A stretch of DNA of 19,833 bases from UBA2942 sp045127535 (GTDB taxonomy: Bacteria > Bacillota > Clostridia > Lachnospirales > Lachnospiraceae), in NCBI GenBank assembly GCA_045127535.1, contig JBGVQN010000032.1:1-19833 (forward strand), read 5' to 3'. The first letter of the stretch is position 1; each line of letters opens with the position of its first letter. The position numbers and the translations under genes were made by a program. The notes below the pieces were generated by a model. The model ran no database searches, was not told the DNA's origin, and saw only the letters and a list, made by a program, of their open reading frames with translations. Below are positions 14,776 to 19,833 of the stretch, piece after piece.

Positions 14776-14813
14776 CCTTTGAGTAACGGGATACAGAACT
14801 TGGAGGTAGAAAA

Positions 14814-15359
14814 GTGACAAACATCATAGTGGTTTTCCCAAAACAGGAAGACGGTCGGAATATCAGAAATATTCTGGTGAAGCATGGTTTTTCAGTAACG
14901 GGGGTATGTACCAGCGGCTCTCAGGTTCTTCAGTATGCAGATGAATTAAGCGGTGGAATTGTGGTATCCGGATACCGGTATCCGGATATGATATATTCGG
15001 ATTTGTGCGCAGAGCTTTCTTCTGAGTTTCAGATGCTTTTGATTGCATCACAGCGGTATCTCAGCGAGGTCGATACACAGGATATTGTCTGTGTATCCAT
15101 TCCTTTGAAAACCCACGAACTCATCAGTACTGTCAATATGATGGCGGAGTCAATGGAACGCAGACTCCGTAAGCGCAGCAGAAAAACCCCCCAGCGCAGG
15201 GAGCAGGATATGCTGCTGATCCGTAAAGCCAAGGGACTTTTAATGGAACGCAATCATATGACAGAGGAAGAGGCACATCGTTACATACAAAAACGCAGTA
15301 TGGACAGCGGCACCAATATGGCAGAGACAGCTCAGATGGTATTGAGTCTCATGGGTTAA
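14814..15359 (+). CDS. ANTAR-domain regulator with degenerate receiver, glnA-linked (NitR-like)
   Basis: The 181-residue protein has a receiver-like N-terminus (1-120) and a C-terminal ANTAR RNA-binding domain (about 122-181: LLIRKAKGLLMERNHMTEEEAHRYIQKRSMDSGTNMAETAQMV, in two overlapping helices). The expected phosphorylated Asp is Ser52 in GGIVVSGYRYPD, while the conserved Lys is kept in SIPLKTHEL, so it is probably not a classical phospho-switch. ANTAR proteins bind RNA hairpins and prevent terminators from forming. A glnA-ANTAR gene pair is a recurrent clostridial arrangement (NitR in C. acetobutylicum). GTG 14814 has GGAGGT 6 nt upstream. It is probably co-transcribed with glnA. Which RNA it binds cannot be told from sequence. 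Confidence 0.9.
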   Translation: MTNIIVVFPKQEDGRNIRNILVKHGFSVTGVCTSGSQVLQYADELSGGIVVSGYRYPDMIYSDLCAELSSEFQMLLIASQRYLSEVDTQDIVCVSIPLKTHELISTVNMMAESMERRLRKRSRKTPQRREQDMLLIRKAKGLLMERNHMTEEEAHRYIQKRSMDSGTNMAETAQMVLSLMG

Positions 15360-15372
15360 GAGACCCTTTTTT
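15346..15372 (+). terminator. terminator candidate after the ANTAR gene
   Basis: A hairpin overlapping the stop codon can form as GTCTC/GAGAC (15346-15350 with 15360-15364) or as GGGTT/GACCC (15353-15366). Six T residues (15367-15372) follow. Stems are short, so this would be a weak terminator separating the glnA unit from dapL, which has its own promoter. Confidence 0.5.
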
Positions 15373-15396
15373 GAGAAATACTTTCATTGGTCATAC

Positions 15397-15425
15397 TAGA
15401 CAAGGATACAGTGATATACTATAAT
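15397..15425 (+). promoter_or_regulatory. promoter of dapL
   Basis: TAGACA (15397-15402) is 17 nt before a perfect TATAAT (15420-15425), placing the start near 15432. The leader of about 85 nt contains GCTGCAGTGAAT (15441-15452), a 12-nt match to the apex of the glnA leader hairpin. Confidence 0.75.
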
Positions 15426-15516
15426 AATACACGACGGTTTGCTGCAGTGAATAGAGTGTTCAGAGGCTTAGAATCGTTACAGACAGTTATACAGATAAGA
15501 ACAGGAGAAGAAAGAT

Positions 15517-16731
15517 ATGTTTAAGATTAATGATAATTATCAGAAGCTTCCGGGAAGTTATTTATTTTCCACAGTAGCGAAAAAGGTGAATGCATATCAG
15601 GCTGCCAATCCGGACAAAAAGATCATCCGTCTGGGGATTGGTGATGTAACCCAGCCTTTGGCTCCGGCAATTATTGATGCGTTACATAGTGCAGTAGATG
15701 AAATGGGCGCAGCAGAGACCTTTAAGGGATATGCACCAGATCTGGGTTATGAGTTCTTAAGAAATGCCATTGCAGAGGGCGATTACCGTTCCAGAGGTAC
15801 AGATATTCAGGCAGATGAAATCTTTGTCAGCGATGGTGCAAAGTGTGACTGTGCCAATATTCAGGAGATTTTCTCCCTGGATAACAAAATTGCAGTATGC
15901 GACCCGGTATACCCAGTTTATGTGGACTCCAATGTAATGGCAGGCCGTACTGGTACATACAGCTTTGATACAGGCAGATGGAGTGATGTGATCTATATGC
16001 CATGTACGGTAGAAAATGATTTTGTACCAGAGCTTCCAAAGGAGACACCGGATCTCATTTATCTGTGCTACCCCAACAATCCAAGCGGTTCTACTTTAAC
16101 CAAGGATCAGCTGCAGGTATGGGTAGATTATGCCAATAAGGTAGGGGCTGTGATTTTATTTGATGCAGCTTACGAAGCATATATTTCTGAGGAAGATGTA
16201 CCACATACCATTTATGAGTGCGAAGGTGCCCGTACCTGTGCCATTGAGATGCGCAGTTTTTCCAAAAATGCAGGATTTACAGGCGTACGTCTTGGATTTA
16301 CTGTCATTCCAAAGGATTTAAAGTGCGGAGATGTCAGCCTCCATTCCATGTGGGCACGCCGTCATGGTACCAAGTATAACGGCGCTCCATACATCATCCA
16401 GAAGGCAGGCGCTGCTGTATACACACCGGAAGGCAAGGCGCAGCTGGCAAAGCAGGTCGCATATTATATGAACAATGCCAAGGTAATCAAGGAAGGACTG
16501 CAGAGCGCAGGCTATACCTTTACCGGCGGTGTCAACGCACCATATATCTGGTTAAAGACACCAAACAATATGACCTCCTGGGAGTTCTTTGATTATCTGT
16601 TGGAAAATGCCAATGTAGTAGGCACTCCTGGTTCCGGATTTGGACCAAGCGGCGAAGGATACTTCCGTCTGACTGCATTTGGTACCTATGAGAATACAGT
16701 TGAGGCGATAGAGCGGATCAAGAAGCTGTAA
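15517..16731 (+). CDS. dapL: LL-diaminopimelate aminotransferase
   Basis: This PLP enzyme converts tetrahydrodipicolinate directly to LL-diaminopimelate with glutamate as amino donor, a one-step route to lysine and peptidoglycan precursors. Its 404 residues match DapL closely: the N-terminus INDNYQKLPGSYLFSTVAKKV, IRLGIGDVTQPL, the cofactor-binding YPNNPSG (185-191) and FDAAYEAYI, and the PLP lysine Lys250 in SFSKNAGFTGVRLG. The C-terminal GTPGSGFGPSGEGYFRLTAF is typical. The ATG is preceded by AGGAGAAG at good spacing. A dedicated promoter and a downstream terminator make it a single-gene unit. Confidence 0.97.
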   Translation: MFKINDNYQKLPGSYLFSTVAKKVNAYQAANPDKKIIRLGIGDVTQPLAPAIIDALHSAVDEMGAAETFKGYAPDLGYEFLRNAIAEGDYRSRGTDIQADEIFVSDGAKCDCANIQEIFSLDNKIAVCDPVYPVYVDSNVMAGRTGTYSFDTGRWSDVIYMPCTVENDFVPELPKETPDLIYLCYPNNPSGSTLTKDQLQVWVDYANKVGAVILFDAAYEAYISEEDVPHTIYECEGARTCAIEMRSFSKNAGFTGVRLGFTVIPKDLKCGDVSLHSMWARRHGTKYNGAPYIIQKAGAAVYTPEGKAQLAKQVAYYMNNAKVIKEGLQSAGYTFTGGVNAPYIWLKTPNNMTSWEFFDYLLENANVVGTPGSGFGPSGEGYFRLTAFGTYENTVEAIERIKKL

Positions 16732-16793
16732 TAGAGTGAAGATTAATATAGAAGGGTATCAGGTATATCCCAAATGTCATTTCGTGAAGACAT

Positions 16794-16818
16794 GGGGCAT
16801 ATGCCGGGTGCCCTTTTT
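16794..16818 (+). terminator. terminator of dapL
   Basis: GGGCA (16795-16799) pairs with TGCCC (16809-16813) across a 9-nt loop, followed by five T residues (16814-16818). It lies 63 nt after the dapL stop. Confidence 0.6.
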
Positions 16819-16956
16819 GTATATGGAGGCATCCAGACAAAAGGCTGCCATCTGCATAGGGGTTCAGCCCGATCAATTGCTTTGGAATGCGGATGAAAAT
16901 ACAGAAAGTAAAATATTTGTAATGTTTGTAAAAAGCATTAGAAGAATAAGAAACAG

Positions 16957-16990
16957 CCTGCCTTTTTTTTAGCAGAGGGCAGGTTATTTT
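16957..16990 (+). terminator. second terminator-like hairpin before the YibE/F gene
   Basis: CCTGCC (16957-16962) pairs with GGCAGG (16978-16983), with a T-rich 15-nt loop and TTATTTT following (16984-16990). It may back up the dapL terminator and insulate the next gene. Confidence 0.5.
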
Positions 16991-17070
16991 TATATAAATT
17001 TAACAGTGCCATAACCAGACCATGTGAACAGTTTTTACCCAGTTGTTTTTATAATAATTACAGTGAAAAA

Positions 17071-18273
17071 ATGAATGAGGAAAAGAAACAGGTAAAAAAC
17101 ATGAAGCAAACCGGTTTGGTAAAATGGATTCGAGCAAATGGAGTAACCCTGATTGTGGGGGTATGGGCAGTGGTTTTTCTGATCATAGTCTTTCTGGTGG
17201 ATTGGAACAGCATCAATTCTTATACAGCGTATAATTCAGCGTCTCTTAGTTATGTGAAAGCCAGAGTGGTATCTATAGACAGCCAGAACCTGGAAAAAGA
17301 TGATACAGACAGCAGCCGTTATCTGGGTACCCAGAATATCCAGGCAGAAATCCTGGAAGGTGAATTTAAAGGGGAAATCGTAAGTATTGCAAACTATCTA
17401 ACAAGAACCCAGAATATTTATGTAAATGAATCTGATCTGATTGTCGTATGTGTAGACCATCCCCAGCAGATAGATGCCATCTTTACTGTGTATCAGTATT
17501 ACCGGGTGCCGGTATTGTGGCTGATACTGGCAGTATTTGCAGCATTGATTCTTGTGATAGGCAAGGGAAAAGGCATCCGGGCACTTCTGGGACTTGGTTT
17601 TACCGTAGGAACGGTGCTGCTGTTTATGGTACAGAGCATTTATCATGGATGTCCTACCCTTCTGGCTACAGGCATTACGGTGATCATTACTACCATCGTT
17701 TCTCTGGTACTCTTAAATGGCATTGGAAAAAAGACCGGAGCTGCTATCCTTGGAACCCTTTTTGGAGTGGCCATTGCAGGAGTTTTGTTTGCAATCATGT
17801 CAGCGCTGCTGCACGTATCCGGCTACAATACAGATGCTGCAGAATCCCTGCTGCTGGTAAGCAGAAACACGGGCTTGTCTATCCGGAACCTGCTTTTTGC
17901 AGCCACCCTGGTATCTGCTTTGGGAGCTGTAATGGATGTGGCCATGTCCATCGCTTCTGCATTGTATGAAGTGGCTGCTGCCAATGAATCTCTTTCTGCT
18001 AAGGAACTGTTTCGTGCAGGGATCCGCATCGGTCAGGATATGATTGGTACCATGAGTAATACTTTGATCTTAGCTTATGTAGGAACTGCCCTGACCACTA
18101 TGTTGGTATTGCTTTCTTATGGATACCAGACACAGCAGCTGCTCAATTCTGACTATCTCACTGTAGAGCTGACAGGAAGTATCTGCAGTACCATGGGTGT
18201 TATTCTTACAGTACCCATTGCGTCAGCCATATCTGCATTCCTGTACCGCAGACAGGTGAACGGCAGAGCATAA
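17071..18273 (+). CDS. YibE/F family membrane protein
   Basis: The 400-residue integral membrane protein matches the YibE/F-like family (PF07907). One N-terminal transmembrane helix (about 24-42) precedes an extracytoplasmic beta-rich domain (about 45-140, with ARVVSID and AEILEGEFKGEIVSIAN). At least seven hydrophobic segments follow, from residue 145 to 395. The conserved stretches VLLFMVQSIYHG, LVSALGAVMDVAMSIASAL and GQDMIGTMSNTLILAYVGT are present. Function is unknown. ATG 17071 lacks an obvious ribosome site and would be near the transcript start if the TATAAT at 17050-17055 is used. ATG 17101, preceded by ACAGGTAAAAAAC, is the alternative start. The gene appears to stand alone. Confidence 0.88.
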   Translation: MNEEKKQVKNMKQTGLVKWIRANGVTLIVGVWAVVFLIIVFLVDWNSINSYTAYNSASLSYVKARVVSIDSQNLEKDDTDSSRYLGTQNIQAEILEGEFKGEIVSIANYLTRTQNIYVNESDLIVVCVDHPQQIDAIFTVYQYYRVPVLWLILAVFAALILVIGKGKGIRALLGLGFTVGTVLLFMVQSIYHGCPTLLATGITVIITTIVSLVLLNGIGKKTGAAILGTLFGVAIAGVLFAIMSALLHVSGYNTDAAESLLLVSRNTGLSIRNLLFAATLVSALGAVMDVAMSIASALYEVAAANESLSAKELFRAGIRIGQDMIGTMSNTLILAYVGTALTTMLVLLSYGYQTQQLLNSDYLTVELTGSICSTMGVILTVPIASAISAFLYRRQVNGRA

Positions 18274-18606
18274 GAGCAGATAGTACATAGGCTTGTGTGA
18301 ACATAGGCAGTTTTTTCAAAATACCTGTAAATGAGTAAAGGAAAACTCTCCCAGAGTATATACAGTCTTATTTGTATGCTGCTCTGTGATTTATATAGAG
18401 TTATAGGAGGAGACAGCAGGCTGTCATTGCAATATGTCAGCAAATGCTTGTCCTGCTCCAGAAAAACAGTCAGGAAAGAATGTTTGCTTTCCGGCTTTTC
18501 ATTGGCTATTTGTGCTGAAGCGTCACAAAATAGCTTAATTGCCACGAGGATCTGAACCCTTTATTGCAGCTCCTACGGGATAAATCGCTTCGGAAGAGGA
18601 GAAGAT
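18274..18606 (+). other. non-coding leader region with several hairpins before the metallophosphoesterase gene
   Basis: No convincing gene lies in this 333-nt stretch. It contains GACAG/CTGTC (18412-18425), AGCAGG/CCTGCT (18415-18420 with 18452-18457), GGAAAG/CTTTCC (18473-18478 with 18487-18492) and GCTATTTGTG/CACAAAATAGC (18505-18514 with 18524-18534). The last part, 18515-18601, is the second copy of the leader pattern seen at 3592-3650. CATAGGC is directly repeated just after the YibE/F stop. The number of local stems suggests a structured 5' leader, but I found no clean promoter. Confidence 0.5.
18515..18601 (+). promoter_or_regulatory. structured leader of the metallophosphoesterase gene, second copy of the 3592-3650 pattern
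   Basis: CTGAAGCG (18515-18522) can pair over 8 bp (one U:G) with CGCTTCGG (18586-18593). Between them are GATCTG (18549-18554), TTGCAG (18564-18569) and ATAAAT (18580-18585), in the order seen before the MoxR operon. CTCCT (18570-18574) can also pair with AGGAG (18597-18601), the ribosome site, giving a fold that would block translation. The ligand or trigger is unknown. Confidence 0.45.
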
Positions 18607-19833
18607 ATGAAAAGAAGATGTTTGAAAAGCGCACTGGCAGGTTTGCTTGTACTTACTTTAGTAGGTACAACTATCGAACCAAGCTACAGTGCCGCTGCGG
18701 CAGAAGAAAGTACTGCAGCGGAATCTGCAGTACAGACAGAAATTAATGCTGAGACCGTATGGTCTTATACAGATGAGGGAATTGATCCGGCAGCAGGTCT
18801 TGCAAACAGAACAGACTGGACATTAGACTCTTATGATGTATCTGCATGGAAGCAGGGAACAGGAAGTTTTGGTGTGAAAAATGGTGCCATTAGTGATTTG
18901 GGCAGCGGTTATATTCCAAATACGCTCTTGAATCAGTATAAAGAAGATACTACAGATATTGAAGTTTTCTTCTTCCGTACAGAAGTAGAGGTCGCAGATG
19001 TTTCTGCTGTAACCATGATAGCAGGTAATGTGATTTATGATGACAGTGCTACTGTATATATTAATGGTGTAAAGATAGCAGGTTTTGATGACAGTGACAT
19101 TACAGAGAACATTCAGTATGGAGGTTCTAATGATGGTACCCCAATTAATGGTGAGATTCTGGTAACAGATCCTCAGACTGTACAGAATGTATTAAAAAAT
19201 GGTAAGAATGTAGTGGCGGTAGAAGTACATCAGGGACGTGCTGCTAGCTCCGATCTCTATTTTGACATGCAGCTGTCTTTTTCTACAGAAGCTTTGCCAG
19301 AGCCAGCCAGTGAGCCTACTAATGTTGTATTAAACATAGGTTCCGATGAATCCCAGGCAAGTGTTACATGGTATACTACAAGTGAAAATGCAGGTACATT
19401 AGAGCTGACAGCAGGAGGTGCTACAAGTACCTATACTGCAGATTCTTATGCAACTACTACTTCTGATGAAAATGGATATCCATATTATAAGAATACAGTA
19501 ACCCTGACTGGTCTGACTGCAGGCACTGCATATACTTATCGTGTAAGCGGTGGTGTAAATGATGGAGAAATTACCTGGTCTGATACATACAGCTTTACTC
19601 CAAAGGCAGCAGGGGAAAACAACAGCTTTTCCTTTATGGCAGTAGGTGATCCGCAGATCGGCTGTAGTAACGTTTCAAGTGATACGGAAGGGTGGGTGAC
19701 CACTATGAATACTGCTTTGAGCCAGAATCCGGATTTAAGCTTCCTGTTAAGCCTTGGTGACCAGGTCAACAATTATTCTGCAGGTTCCCAGCTGGTAAGT
19801 GAATACAACGGATTTTTAGATGAAGCAGCAAAC
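18607..19833 (+). CDS. secreted purple-acid-phosphatase-like metallophosphoesterase (partial, runs off the window)
   Basis: The frame is open from ATG 18607 (AGAGGAG upstream) to the window edge, giving 409 residues without a stop. A signal peptide is evident (MKRRCLKSA then a hydrophobic core to about residue 21, likely cut near SYSAAA). An N-terminal beta-sandwich-like region (about 48-225, with SFGVKNG and ATVYINGVKIAGF) comes first. A fibronectin-III-like domain of the purple-acid-phosphatase type follows (about 237-335, VTLTGLTAGTAYTYRV). The start of the metallophosphoesterase domain has metal-ligand motifs GDPQIG (Asp348) and SLGDQVNN (Asp385). The GNHE and His motifs must lie beyond the edge. 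Enzymes of this type cleave phosphate esters outside the cell. Confidence 0.88.
   Translation, partial: MKRRCLKSALAGLLVLTLVGTTIEPSYSAAAAEESTAAESAVQTEINAETVWSYTDEGIDPAAGLANRTDWTLDSYDVSAWKQGTGSFGVKNGAISDLGSGYIPNTLLNQYKEDTTDIEVFFFRTEVEVADVSAVTMIAGNVIYDDSATVYINGVKIAGFDDSDITENIQYGGSNDGTPINGEILVTDPQTVQNVLKNGKNVVAVEVHQGRAASSDLYFDMQLSFSTEALPEPASEPTNVVLNIGSDESQASVTWYTTSENAGTLELTAGGATSTYTADSYATTTSDENGYPYYKNTVTLTGLTAGTAYTYRVSGGVNDGEITWSDTYSFTPKAAGENNSFSFMAVGDPQIGCSNVSSDTEGWVTTMNTALSQNPDLSFLLSLGDQVNNYSAGSQLVSEYNGFLDEAAN

Larger units (their letters stand above)
16732..17070 (+). other. intergenic region after dapL
   Basis: This 339-nt gap holds two terminator-like hairpins (16794-16818 and 16957-16990). 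A perfect TATAAT lies at 17050-17055 without a good -35; TGAACA (17025-17030) is 19 nt upstream. A 78-codon frame (16736-16972) crosses both hairpins, has no clear ribosome site and resembles nothing I know, so I treat the region as non-coding. Confidence 0.6.

Noticed and set aside
16736..16972. 78-codon frame after dapL
   Set aside because: It crosses two terminator-like hairpins, begins with GTG 5 nt after the dapL stop without a proper ribosome site, and has no recognisable features.
18331..18555. 74-codon frame before the metallophosphoesterase gene
   Set aside because: No ribosome site, and it overlaps several hairpins and the structured leader; more likely non-coding.
18515..18601. 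Assignment to a known riboswitch such as guanidine-II, cyclic-di-GMP or T-box
   Set aside because: ACGAGG and ACGGG looked like guanidine-II loops, but neither is closed by a proper GC stem; the cores of the other classes are missing.
18564..18746. 60-codon frame overlapping the metallophosphoesterase start
   Set aside because: It is an alternative frame of the signal peptide region; the frame from 18607 has a signal peptide, a ribosome site and stays open to the edge.

Overview
The window looks like a chromosomal segment of a gut-type Firmicute, most likely a Lachnospiraceae member (Blautia/Dorea-like). This is inferred from moderate GC with clear Shine-Dalgarno sites, consensus sigma-A promoters, a DUF5688-type protein, glnA followed by an ANTAR regulator gene, an LL-diaminopimelate aminotransferase, and a tRNA gene without an encoded CCA. 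I see no phage genes, transposase, CRISPR array or plasmid functions. Most of the window is ordinary housekeeping and envelope genes. The less ordinary material lies in the non-coding leaders.

Layout. (1) 39-2048: a YtrA-type GntR repressor, an ABC ATPase and an ABC permease form a self-contained operon. Its promoter overlaps a 16-bp inverted repeat that is a good operator candidate, and it ends in a strong intrinsic terminator. (2) 2058-3141, minus strand: a DUF5688-like gene whose leader can fold its ribosome binding site into a hairpin. (3) 3227-3464: a minus-strand tRNA-Arg(CCG) with its own promoter, followed by a 108-nt near-perfect hairpin of unknown role. (4) 3653-9403: a four-gene envelope operon of a membrane-anchored hypothetical protein, a MoxR AAA+ ATPase, a DUF58 protein and a membrane transglutaminase-like protein. 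This is the recurrent MoxR/DUF58/transglutaminase set. A 115-nt foldable element sits between the last two genes. (5) 9409-11716, minus strand: a second ABC ATPase/permease pair whose ATPase has Asn at the H-loop position. (6) 12050-13216: an AI-2E/YtvI-type membrane protein, divergent from the ABC pair and sharing overlapping promoters with it. (7) 13293-15359: glnA, with a consensus promoter and a 48-nt leader hairpin, followed by an ANTAR regulator with a degenerate receiver domain. (8) 15397-16731: dapL (lysine/peptidoglycan precursor synthesis) with its own promoter. (9) 17071-18273: a YibE/F-family membrane protein. (10) 18607 to the window end: a secreted metallophosphoesterase, cut off by the edge.

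How the parts work together. The GntR/ABC operon probably regulates itself and responds to a compound exported or sensed by the transporter. In the MoxR operon the chaperone-like ATPase is expected to act on the DUF58 protein and the surface-exposed transglutaminase-like enzyme. The glnA-ANTAR pair suggests RNA-level control of glutamine synthetase by nitrogen status.

The best candidates for something undescribed are RNA-level. The leaders at about 3592-3650 and 18515-18601, 15 kb apart, share GATCTG, TTGCAG and ATAAAT-Y-GCTTCGGAA blocks in the same order. Each can also form a long-range GAAGC/GCTTC stem just before the ribosome binding site. Other candidates are the hairpin beside tRNA-Arg and the element at 6720-6834. 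All folding statements come from reading the sequence by eye; no folding or database search was run.
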